From Roseiarcus sp963775575 (lineage in GTDB: Bacteria; Pseudomonadota; Alphaproteobacteria; Rhizobiales; Beijerinckiaceae), in the NCBI GenBank assembly GCA_963775575.1, contig CAVZJG010000005.1, positions 186,001 to 250,000 on the forward strand: DNA of 64,000 bases. Reading direction: 5' to 3'. The notes under the pieces were generated by a model, which had not been told where the DNA came from, made no database searches, and saw nothing but the letters and a program-made list of their open reading frames with translations. Shown piece after piece: positions 14,625 to 22,354 of the stretch. How positions within the stretch are numbered: position 1 is the first letter of the stretch; each line of letters begins with the position of its first letter. The translations under genes and the position numbers were made by a program.

Positions 14625-15728
14625 ATGCCCTCCAACGACGAAATCCTCGCCGCGCTCGCCGCTGTGCCCGGGCCGGACGGCAAGACTCCGCTGCCGCGAT
14701 CGGGCGCCATCGACGGCGTGACGGTGCGCGACGGCAAGGCGTTCGTCGCCATCCGAGTCAACCCCGCGCAGGCCGAGGCGATGGAGGCCATGCGCGCGGC
14801 GGCCGAGGCGAAGATCAAGGCGCTGCCCGGCGTCGTCGCGGCGGTGGTGACGCTGACCGCCGAGAGCGAGGGGCCCGCCGCCGCGCCGGCCGCGCGCCGC
14901 CCGCGCCTGCCGACCGCGCAGCCGATCCCCGGCATCGAAAAGATCATCGCGGTCGCGTCCGGCAAGGGCGGCGTCGGCAAGTCGACCACCGCCTGCAATC
15001 TCGCGCTCGGCCTGGCGCGGCTCGGCTTGCGCGTCGGCGTGCTCGACGCCGACGTCTTCGGCCCCTCGATGCCTCGGCTGTTCGGCATAACGGAAAGGCC
15101 AGCTCTCGCGTCCGACGGCCAGAAGCTCAGGCCGCTGGAGAAATACGGCGTCAAGGTGATGTCGATCGGCTTTCTGGTCGAGGAGGGCGCGGCGGTCGTC
15201 TGGCGCGGACCGATGGTGATTTCGGCGCTGACGCAATTCTTGCGCGAGGTCGAGTGGGGCGAACTCGACGTGCTGGTCGTCGACATGCCGCCGGGCACCG
15301 GCGACGCGCAATTGACGATGGCGCAGAACGTGCCGCTTTCGGGCGCGGTGATCGTCTCGACGCCGCAGGATCTGTCGCTGATCGACGCGCGGCGCGGCAT
15401 CGCCATGTTCCGGCAGGTCAACGTGCCCCTGCTCGGCGTGGTCGAGAACATGAGCTATTTCGTTTGCCCGCATTGCGGCGGCCGCACCAATATCTTCGCC
15501 CACGGCGGCGCGCGGCGCGAAGCCGAGACCCACGACGCGCCGTTCCTCGGCGAAATTCCGCTGGATCTGAAGATCCGGGAGACCTCGGACGGCGGCGCTC
15601 CGATCGTCGTCAGCGCGCCGGAGAGCCCGCAGGCCGCGGCCTATCTTGCGCTCGCGAGCCGCGTGCGCGCGGCGCTGTTCGAGGGGCAGGGCGCGTCCCG
15701 CCCGGTGCCGCGCATCGTGATCGAGTGA
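14625..15728 (+). CDS. Mrp/ApbC iron-sulfur cluster carrier ATPase
   Basis: A 367-residue P-loop protein that carries and delivers Fe-S clusters to apoproteins. The N-terminal 85 residues are a DUF59/MIP18-like domain. The ATPase part has the deviant Walker A SGKGGVGKSTTACN (about 112-125), VLDADVFGPSMPRLFG, VVDMPPGTGDAQLT and the cluster-binding pair CPHC in YFVCPHCGGRTN. GGAAAGG precedes the ATG. DUF971 follows 22 bases later, a frequent neighbour. Confidence 0.93.
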   Translation: MPSNDEILAALAAVPGPDGKTPLPRSGAIDGVTVRDGKAFVAIRVNPAQAEAMEAMRAAAEAKIKALPGVVAAVVTLTAESEGPAAAPAARRPRLPTAQPIPGIEKIIAVASGKGGVGKSTTACNLALGLARLGLRVGVLDADVFGPSMPRLFGITERPALASDGQKLRPLEKYGVKVMSIGFLVEEGAAVVWRGPMVISALTQFLREVEWGELDVLVVDMPPGTGDAQLTMAQNVPLSGAVIVSTPQDLSLIDARRGIAMFRQVNVPLLGVVENMSYFVCPHCGGRTNIFAHGGARREAETHDAPFLGEIPLDLKIRETSDGGAPIVVSAPESPQAAAYLALASRVRAALFEGQGASRPVPRIVIE

Positions 15729-15750
15729 GCTTATTAAGGGGAGGGCGGCG

Positions 15751-16071
15751 ATGGGCGAAGCGGGAAAAGGGAGCGCGCCGGAACCGTCGCCGAGCGAGTT
15801 GCGCGTGCGCGAGGCCGGCCACGTGTTGCGCATCACGTTCGCCGGCGGCTTCACCGCCGACATCTCGGCCGAACGCCTGCGCGCGGCGAGCCCGAGCGCC
15901 GACAAACGCCGCCCGCCGGCGCCCGAAGGCGGGATCGCCATCGTCGGCGTCGAAACGGTCGGCAATTACGCCGCGCGCATCGCCTTCAACGACGGCCACA
16001 ATTCGGGAATCTACAGCTGGTCGCTGTTACGCGCGCTCGCCGCCGATCAAGCGCCGCCGCCGGGCGCGTGA
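15751..16071 (+). CDS. DUF971 (GBBH-like N-terminal domain) protein
   Basis: A 106-residue protein. The domain has a RVREAGHVLRITFAGG strand pair, a central GGIAIVGVETVGNYAARIAF and the conserved FNDGHNSGIYSWSLLRAL, as in the N-terminal domain of gamma-butyrobetaine hydroxylase and stand-alone DUF971 proteins. These often accompany mrp and are thought to work in Fe-S metabolism. Short spacing from mrp suggests one transcript. Confidence 0.85.
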   Translation: MGEAGKGSAPEPSPSELRVREAGHVLRITFAGGFTADISAERLRAASPSADKRRPPAPEGGIAIVGVETVGNYAARIAFNDGHNSGIYSWSLLRALAADQAPPPGA

Positions 16072-16073
16072 CG

Positions 16074-16096
16074 CCTTCTCCCGCAAGGGGAGAAGG
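16074..16096. terminator. Bidirectional hairpin between convergent genes
   Basis: CCTTCTCC-CGCAAGG-GGAGAAGG between DUF971 (plus) and the acetyltransferase (minus). The same REP-type sequence occurs at 13545-13567, so it is both a repeat and a possible terminator. Confidence 0.5.
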
Positions 16097-16100
16097 GGCC

Positions 16101-16679
16101 TCACCCTTCTGGCGGCGCGGTCGCGCCGAGGCCGAGCGAGCGCTGCACCATCGCCGTGTCGGTCCAGCGGCCGAATTTGTAGCCGATCGCCGGCAGAAGG
16201 CCGACCTGCCGAAAGCCGAAGGATTGGTGCAAGCGGAGCGAAGCCTGATTGGCCGCGTCGATGTAGCCGATCATCTGGCGGTAGCCGGCCGCCGCGCAGA
16301 CGTCGATCAACGCCGCCATCAGCAGGCGGCCGACGCCGCCGCCCAGGTGCTCGTGATGCACGTAGATCGAATGTTTGACCGCGTAGCGGTAGGCAGGCCG
16401 CTTGCGGAACGGCACGGCGTAGGCGTAGCCGAGGACGACGCCGGCGCGTTCGGCGACCAGATGCGGCAATCGCCCGCGGTGCATGGTCTTGCGCCGCCTT
16501 CTGAGGTCCTCCAAGTCCGGCGCCTCGACGTCGCGGGCGGCGCCGGGCTCGACGCCGTGGCGGATGTGATGGAGATAGATCGCCAGCATCGCCGGCACGT
16601 CCGCCTCGCGCGAGGGGCGCACCGCGGCGCCGCCGGCCGTTTCGCCGTCGAGGCCCTTGTCGACCTCCTCCATCGTCAT
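16101..16679 (-). CDS. GNAT N-acetyltransferase (phosphinothricin-acetyltransferase-like)
   Basis: A 192-residue GNAT enzyme. After a start of about 20 residues come VRPSREADVPAMLAIYLHHI, LPHLVAERAGVVLGYAYAVP, a KHSIYVHHEHLGGGVGRLLM segment with the acetyl-CoA motif, and ASLRLHQSFGFRQVG, a PAT/Bar-type layout. The start codon overlaps the decarboxylase stop (ATGA), so the two are translationally coupled; the acetyl acceptor may be the amine made by that enzyme. That link is inference. Confidence 0.85.
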   Translation of the reverse strand: MTMEEVDKGLDGETAGGAAVRPSREADVPAMLAIYLHHIRHGVEPGAARDVEAPDLEDLRRRRKTMHRGRLPHLVAERAGVVLGYAYAVPFRKRPAYRYAVKHSIYVHHEHLGGGVGRLLMAALIDVCAAAGYRQMIGYIDAANQASLRLHQSFGFRQVGLLPAIGYKFGRWTDTAMVQRSLGLGATAPPEG

Positions 16680-19066
16680 CGGCGCCTCCGCCCGGAATGC
16701 GCGCGCTCCGATTCGCGCACGACATAAGTGAAAAAGCGTATCGCGCCCGACGCGTCGACCTCGCGATAGAGACCCTGTATCTCGGCCTCGAATCCGGGAA
16801 AGACGTTGGCGGCGCGCTCGAAAACCTTGAGGTAATCGATCATCGGCCGCGCGCGCTCGTCGAGCCGCTCGCCGGGAACGACGGTGGCTATCCCTGGGGG
16901 ATAGACGACGAACAAGGTCGTCGCGACCCTCCCCTCGAGCGCATCGAGCGGTAGGTAATCGACATTGTTGCGCACCAGATGGCGCGAGGCCTCGCGCGGC
17001 GTCATGACCATCTCGGGCAAGTGCTCGGACGCGAACTGCGCTTTCTGCAACGCGCTGACGCCGGCCTCGCGGAAGAACGCGTGCATTTCGGCGCACAGGT
17101 CGCGCAGGCGCTTGCCGCGATAGCGCGCGGGGCGGCGGGCGACGAATTCCGGCATCGCGTCTTCGAGCGAGACGTTATCGTCGTACAGCCGCTTGAAGGC
17201 GACCAGCGCCGAGACCAGCGTGCCGGCCTTGCTCGACTCGACGCCGGGGGTCAGCAGGAACAGCAGCGAATTGAGGTCGTTCTTCTCCGGCACGACGCGG
17301 TTCTCGCGCAAATACTGCGCGACCACCGGCGCCGGCACGCCGTGCGCCTCGTAGGCGCCGCTTTTGCGATCGAAGCCCGGCGTCAGCAGGGTGAGCTTGG
17401 CCGGATCGGTGATGGCGAATCCGGCTTCGAGTTCGCTGAAGCCGTGCCAGGCTTCGCCCGGCGCCAACGCCCAAAATCGCGGATCGCGCGCCAGCAGATC
17501 GGTCGAAACGCTCTCCCACGGCACGTTATGCGCGCCGCCTTCGCTGGCGACGTCGGGAATCGAAACGCGGTCGGGGACGAACGGATCGAAAAACCAGCGC
17601 CGCGCCGGGTCCTTCTCCTTCTCCTCGAATTCGCGTCTGACCGCGCGCAATTTCTTGCGCACTTCGATGCCGAGCCGGATGGTGTCGTCCCACAGCACTT
17701 CGCCGGAGCGCCCCTTCATCATCTGCGCGCCGACGTCGAGAGAAGCGAACAGCGGATAAAACGGCGAGGTCGAAGCGTGCTGCATGAAGCCTTCGTTGAA
17801 CCGCCGGTGCTCGACCCGCCGGCGCTGACCTTTGATGTGGCGGTCGCGCACGTGGATTTGCGAGGCCTGCGAAAAACTGGCGAGCTGCTTGTGCGCCGAC
17901 TGCGTCGCGACCACGCCCGGCGAGGCTTCGCCGAGGTTCTTCAAGCCCATCGCGAAGCGCCGTTCATAGAGCGGATGAAACTTCATGAATCCGGCCCAGG
18001 CCTCGTCGAACAGGATGTAGTCGCACAAGCGGCCGATGCGCTGGACGATCCGCTCGGCGTCGTAGATCGTGCCGTCGTAGGTGCATTGTTCGATCACCGC
18101 GACGCGGAACGGCCGCTCGCGCTTCCAGGCCTCCTTGTCCTCGACCAGCGGATTGGCGCGGATGCGCTCGCGAATCGCCGTTTCGTCGAACGAGTCGGCG
18201 CGGATCGGGCCGATCAGCCCGTAGGCGTTGCGGTCGGCGGGCAGGAAGATCGGCACGCCGCCGCCGAGCAGCAGCGCGCCGTGGTGCGCCGCCTTGTGGT
18301 TGTTGCGGTCGAACAGCACCAGATCGCCCTCGGCGACCAGGTTGGTCAGCACGATCTTGTTCGACGACGAGGTGCCGTTGAGCACGAAATAGGTCTTTTC
18401 GGCGCCGAATATCGCGGCGGCCTCTTTTTGCGCCTGCAGCGCCGGCCCCTCGTGGGTGAGGAGATCGCCCAGTTCCAGAATCGAATTGTCGAGGTCGTCG
18501 CGGAAGATCGCGTCGCCCAGGTGCTCGACGAAGATGCGGCCGATCGGGCTGCGGCTATAGAAGATGCCGCCGTTGTGGCCGGGGCAGGTCCATAACTGAT
18601 TGCCCTCCTCGGCATAGTCGACCAGCGCGCCGAAGAACGGCGTCTTCAGCGTTTCGGCGTATTGCTTGAGGCGCGAGACGAGGTTCTTGGCGATGAATTC
18701 CGGCGTTTCTTCGGCGAGGAACACGTAGCCGTCGATGAAATCGAGCACCTCGACGGGAATGTCCTCGAAACGCTTGCGCCTGACGAGGATCATGATCGGC
18801 ATTTCCAGGCCGCGCTTGCGCATCAGGTTGATCAGCGAGGCGGCCTTGCCCTCGAGGCCCTTCTTGCCCCAGTCGACCACCATGCAGCCGATCGCGGCGT
18901 CGGTCTGCACGGCGATCTCGGCGTCCTCGAGCCGGCGCGCCTTGATGACCTGGAAGCCCATGCGTTCAATGGCGGCGATGATCTGGTTGACGCGCAGACC
19001 CTCGAGGTCGTCGGCGTCGAACATCGGCGCGGAAAACAGAAAAGTGAAACGCTGGAAAAAATTCAT
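16676..19066 (-). CDS. Orn/Lys/Arg decarboxylase (PLP, fold type I)
   Basis: A 796-residue enzyme that removes the carboxyl group from a basic amino acid to give a diamine or agmatine. Residues 15-130 are the receiver-like wing domain (VVDWGKKGLEGKAASL, MPIMILVRRK). The core has WTCPGHNGGIFYSRSPIG, FVLNGTSSSNKIVL, DRNNHKAAHHGA, FDEAWAGFMKFHPLY and the PLP lysine in SAHKQLASFSQ (about residue 394). A C-terminal domain follows. Whether it prefers ornithine, lysine or arginine cannot be decided by eye. It may serve polyamine synthesis or acid tolerance. Confidence 0.93.
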   Translation of the reverse strand: MNFFQRFTFLFSAPMFDADDLEGLRVNQIIAAIERMGFQVIKARRLEDAEIAVQTDAAIGCMVVDWGKKGLEGKAASLINLMRKRGLEMPIMILVRRKRFEDIPVEVLDFIDGYVFLAEETPEFIAKNLVSRLKQYAETLKTPFFGALVDYAEEGNQLWTCPGHNGGIFYSRSPIGRIFVEHLGDAIFRDDLDNSILELGDLLTHEGPALQAQKEAAAIFGAEKTYFVLNGTSSSNKIVLTNLVAEGDLVLFDRNNHKAAHHGALLLGGGVPIFLPADRNAYGLIGPIRADSFDETAIRERIRANPLVEDKEAWKRERPFRVAVIEQCTYDGTIYDAERIVQRIGRLCDYILFDEAWAGFMKFHPLYERRFAMGLKNLGEASPGVVATQSAHKQLASFSQASQIHVRDRHIKGQRRRVEHRRFNEGFMQHASTSPFYPLFASLDVGAQMMKGRSGEVLWDDTIRLGIEVRKKLRAVRREFEEKEKDPARRWFFDPFVPDRVSIPDVASEGGAHNVPWESVSTDLLARDPRFWALAPGEAWHGFSELEAGFAITDPAKLTLLTPGFDRKSGAYEAHGVPAPVVAQYLRENRVVPEKNDLNSLLFLLTPGVESSKAGTLVSALVAFKRLYDDNVSLEDAMPEFVARRPARYRGKRLRDLCAEMHAFFREAGVSALQKAQFASEHLPEMVMTPREASRHLVRNNVDYLPLDALEGRVATTLFVVYPPGIATVVPGERLDERARPMIDYLKVFERAANVFPGFEAEIQGLYREVDASGAIRFFTYVVRESERAHSGRRRR

Positions 19067-19231
19067 GGCTTAGGCGCCTCGGCGGCATGAACGCATGTTA
19101 GGCCTAATCGCGTCGGCGCGCCGCCTCGTCGGCCGTGACCCCGTCTCGACGACGCCACCACGAGTGGGCGGGACGCGGCTCCGGCGATAAAGGCGCCGCC
19201 GTTCGGCGTCAACAACAAGGAAATCTCGGCC

Positions 19232-19807
19232 ATGTTCAGCTTGAACCCGAAATCCACCGCGCTCGTGCTGATCGATTTGCAGAACGGCGTGCTGGCGATG
19301 CCGCTCGCGCCCCACAGCGCCGCTGAGGTCATAAGCAATTCGGCTCGTCTGGCGACGAGCCTCAAGCAAGCCGGCGGGGTCGTGGCGCCAGTCCACGTCG
19401 CCTATTCGCCCAACGGCGCCGATCGGTTGCGCCAGGCGGTCGATAGCCCTTATCCCACCGCCCCGCTGCCGGCCGGCTGGTCGGACTTCGTGCCCGAAAT
19501 TGCGCTTCTGCCCGCCGACTTCGTCATCGTCAAACGCCAATGGGGCGCGTTTCACGGCACGGAACTCGATCTGCAGTTGCGCCGACGCGGCGTCGACGCC
19601 ATCGTCCTGACCGGCGTCGCCACCAATTTCGGCGTCGAATCGACCGCGCGCGAAGCCTGGCAATACGGCTACAGCGTCGTCGTGGCCGAGGACGCGGTCA
19701 GCGGCGTCAACGAGGCGATGCACACGTTCTCGATCGCGAACATTCTTCCCCGCCTCGCGCGCATTCGCTCGACCGAGGAGATCCTCGCCGTGTTGCCGGC
19801 GAAATAG
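19232..19807 (+). CDS. Isochorismatase-fold hydrolase, YecD-like (nucleophile absent)
   Basis: A 191-residue alpha/beta protein. The family Asp is in ALVLIDLQNGVL and the Lys in FVIVKRQWGAF. The position of the catalytic cysteine reads GVATNFGVESTAREAWQYG: glycine replaces cysteine, as I recall for E. coli YecD. The C-terminus (IANILPRLARIRSTEEIL) also matches that subgroup. Activity is therefore uncertain. The quinone-reductase gene follows 58 bases later in the same direction. Confidence 0.88.
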   Translation: MFSLNPKSTALVLIDLQNGVLAMPLAPHSAAEVISNSARLATSLKQAGGVVAPVHVAYSPNGADRLRQAVDSPYPTAPLPAGWSDFVPEIALLPADFVIVKRQWGAFHGTELDLQLRRRGVDAIVLTGVATNFGVESTAREAWQYGYSVVVAEDAVSGVNEAMHTFSIANILPRLARIRSTEEILAVLPAK

Positions 19808-19865
19808 AACAGGCGCGAATTGCGGAACCGAGGGTCCCGAGCCTCGAGAAGCCTGGAGAGAAAAT

Positions 19866-20822
19866 ATGAAAGCGGCGGTTCTCGATGTTATCGGCCAGAC
19901 GCCACGGTACGGCGAGTTCGAGGAGCCGGTCGCGCAAGACGGCGAGGCGATCGTCGAGGTCGCAGCCGCGTCGATCAAGCAACTCGATCGCGCCATAGCC
20001 GCAGGCAGGCATTACAGCAGCCCGCGCACGCTGCCTGTTGTTTGCGGCACCGACGGCGCGGGCCGGCTTGCGGATGGGACGCGCGTCTATTTCGCGACGG
20101 GCCGCCGGCCGTTCGGCGCCATGGCGGAGCGCGCGCCGGCGTCATTGACCGTCCCGCTTCCCGACGGTCTGGACGCGAGGTTGGCCGCAGCGATCGTCAA
20201 CCCCGCGCTGGCGGCGTGGCTTCCGCTCGTCTGGCGGGTCCGGCTGCTCCCTGGCGAGGCTGTGCTGGTGCTTGGCGCGACAGGCGCCGCCGGCCGCATG
20301 GCGGTGCGAGCGGCGCGTCTGCTCGGCGCCGGTCGCGTGATCGCCGCCGGCCGCCGGCAGGACGCGCTGAACGCGCTTGACGCCGACGCCACGATCGATC
20401 TGCGCCTGCCCGCTGAAGAGCTCAAACAGGCCTTCGCCGAGGAGGCGGCCCGCGGGCTCGGGGTCGTCGTCGACTACGTCTGGGGCGCGGCGGCGGAGGC
20501 GTTGATCGGCGTGCTGGTCAAGTCGGACCTCTCCGCCGACCTCGCCAATGGCGAAGGCGTTCGCCTCGTGTCCGTGGGAGCGATGGCGGCGCCGACCATC
20601 ACGCTTCCTTCCAGCGCGCTGCGCGGCTCGCGCCTCACGATTCTCGGCAGCGGAACCGCCAATTATCCTCCGGCCGCTCAAATGCGGACGATCATTGCGG
20701 ATATTCTGTCGCGAACGGCCAGAGGCGAACTCAGCCTCGACGTCGCGCCTGCGCCGCTTGCTTCGGTGGCGGAGACGTGGACGGCCGGCGAGGCGGATCG
20801 ACGCTCGGTTCTGACCCTATGA
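19866..20822 (+). CDS. Zinc-free MDR-family (quinone) oxidoreductase
   Basis: A 318-residue medium-chain reductase. It has a GroES-like N-terminal domain and a Rossmann fold with VLVLGATGAAGRMAVRAARLLGA (NADPH-binding glycines), followed by VIAAGRRQDAL. The cysteine/histidine zinc ligands of classical alcohol dehydrogenases are missing, which points to an NADPH:quinone or enone reductase. GGAGAG stands about 7 bases before the ATG. Confidence 0.85.
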   Translation: MKAAVLDVIGQTPRYGEFEEPVAQDGEAIVEVAAASIKQLDRAIAAGRHYSSPRTLPVVCGTDGAGRLADGTRVYFATGRRPFGAMAERAPASLTVPLPDGLDARLAAAIVNPALAAWLPLVWRVRLLPGEAVLVLGATGAAGRMAVRAARLLGAGRVIAAGRRQDALNALDADATIDLRLPAEELKQAFAEEAARGLGVVVDYVWGAAAEALIGVLVKSDLSADLANGEGVRLVSVGAMAAPTITLPSSALRGSRLTILGSGTANYPPAAQMRTIIADILSRTARGELSLDVAPAPLASVAETWTAGEADRRSVLTL

Positions 20823-20972
20823 TCGGCTCCGGCGCCAAACGGCTCAATTTCGCCATGCGGCGCGGCGCTGCTCTTCGGCGTTCGCCGGCGTCTTCGCGGC
20901 GGGCGCGCCGCGTGTTACAGGGCTTTCGACACAAGATTGCGAGCCTTCCGACGAAAGGGTCCGGCTCTGCTT

Positions 20973-20997
20973 GTAACAATTGTCGCAGTGGGGCGAA
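20973..20997 (+). promoter_or_regulatory. Possible ECF-type autoregulatory promoter
   Basis: GTAACA (20973-20978), 15-bp spacer, CGAA (20994-20997). This resembles the GTAAC/CGAA promoters recalled for SigF/NrsF-type ECF systems. It lies so close to the ATG at 21004 that a leaderless mRNA or an internal start (ATG 21055) would follow. Confidence 0.35.
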
Positions 20998-21003
20998 GCA
21001 AGA

Positions 21004-21573
21004 ATGGGCGTGGAACCGGCCGTCGGTCCCGGCGACGACAAATGGGCGCCGATAATGCGCGCCGCTCTGGCCGGCGACGAGGCGGCCTATCGTCGATTGC
21101 TTGAGGAGATCGGGCGGGCGGTCCGTGCGATGGCGCGGGGGGCTTTTTCGCGCATGCGGGTCGGCGACGCGGATATCGAGGATGTCGTGCAAGAGACTCT
21201 GTTGGCGATCCATCTGAAGCGGCACACCTGGGACGGCGGCCCCAAGCTCGCGCCTTGGGTCAATGCGATCGCGCGCCATAAGATCATCGACGCGATGCGT
21301 CGGCGCGGCGCGCGACGCTTGGCGCCGATCGAGGATTTCGAGGCGGCGCTGGCGGCGCCGGAAGCGCAGGACCCACACTTGCGCAGCGACATCGGGCGCG
21401 TCATGCAAAAACTGACGCCGCGTCAACGCGAAATCGTGACTGCGATTTCGCTCGACGGCCAGTCGATCGCCGCAACGGCGGCGCGGCTTTCGATGAGCGA
21501 GGTGGCGGTGCGGGTCGCGCTGCACCGCGCGCTGAAGTCGCTCGCCGCGGCGTGGCGGAGCGCGACGCAATGA
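21004..21573 (+). CDS. ECF RNA polymerase sigma factor
   Basis: A 189-residue ECF sigma. Region 2 includes DIEDVVQETLLAIHLKRHTW and PWVNAIARHKIIDAMRRRG; region 4 includes LTPRQREIVTAISLDGQSIA and LSMSEVAVRVALHRALKSLA. The next gene encodes an NrsF-type anti-sigma factor whose ATG overlaps this stop (ATGA), so both are made in a coupled ratio. Similar pairs respond to metal or oxidative stress in other alphaproteobacteria; the signal here is unknown. Confidence 0.92.
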   Translation: MGVEPAVGPGDDKWAPIMRAALAGDEAAYRRLLEEIGRAVRAMARGAFSRMRVGDADIEDVVQETLLAIHLKRHTWDGGPKLAPWVNAIARHKIIDAMRRRGARRLAPIEDFEAALAAPEAQDPHLRSDIGRVMQKLTPRQREIVTAISLDGQSIAATAARLSMSEVAVRVALHRALKSLAAAWRSATQ

Positions 21574-22205
21574 AGACCGCCGATCTCGTCAATTCGCTGG
21601 CGGCCGACGCGATCGCGCCGGTCCGTCTGGGCGGGCGGCTCGGCTTGGCGCTGGCGCTCGGCGCGGCGGCTAGTCTCGCGCTGTTCATGGCCGCGCTCGG
21701 GCCGCGGCCGGATTTCGCCGAGGCGGCGCGAACCGTCCGCTTCGATCTCAAGTTCGTCGATGCGTTGGCGCTGGCGGCGCCGTCGGCGCTGCTGTGCTGG
21801 CGACTGATGCGGCCCGACGCGCGCCCCGGCGCGCTGGCGTTGCTGCTCGTCGCGCCCTTCGCGCTGCTGGCGGGCGCCGTCGTCGCTGAACTCCTGCTCG
21901 TTCCGCCCGATCTGTGGGGGACGCGCCTGATCGGGACCAACTGGCTGCACTGCCTCACGTTGATTCCGCTGCTTTCGATCGCGCCGTTGACGGCGTTGGT
22001 CGTCGCGATGCGCGCGGGCGCGCCGCTGCACCCGGCTCTCACCGGCGCGCTCGCGGGCGCGGCCGCGGCGGGTGTCGCGGCGATGATCTACGCCAGCAGT
22101 TGCACCGACGACTCACCCTTGTTCGTCGCCAGCTGGTATCCGCTCGCGACGCTCGTCGTCGTCGCCGCCGGCGCGCTCGCCGGGCGGCGGTTTCTGCAAT
22201 GGTGA
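21570..22205 (+). CDS. NrsF-type (DUF1109) anti-sigma factor
   Basis: A 211-residue protein with about six hydrophobic spans and a short cytosolic start (MKTADLVNSLAADAIAPVR), the NrsF hallmark. A conserved WLHCLTLIPLLSIAPL segment and two cysteines in ASSCTDD/NWLHC may sense the signal. It would hold the ECF sigma factor inactive at the membrane. Overlap of start and stop codons couples it to the sigma gene. Confidence 0.88.
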   Translation: MKTADLVNSLAADAIAPVRLGGRLGLALALGAAASLALFMAALGPRPDFAEAARTVRFDLKFVDALALAAPSALLCWRLMRPDARPGALALLLVAPFALLAGAVVAELLLVPPDLWGTRLIGTNWLHCLTLIPLLSIAPLTALVVAMRAGAPLHPALTGALAGAAAAGVAAMIYASSCTDDSPLFVASWYPLATLVVVAAGALAGRRFLQW

Positions 22206-22354
22206 AAACCGAATTTCATGCTGAGTCTCGCCGAACGCCGCTCGCAAAAGGCTCCATCGTCTGAAGAGACGGGCCGCCGCGCCCGCCGGGGCCGTCCGCG
22301 ACTGACGAGTCAAACCGTTGAGATCGGCTTTGGCGAGAAGAGGAGAGGCGAACC

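Noticed and set aside
14462..16378. 638-codon plus-strand frame across mrp
   Set aside because: Overlaps mrp and DUF971 in another frame, with arginine-rich low-complexity content.
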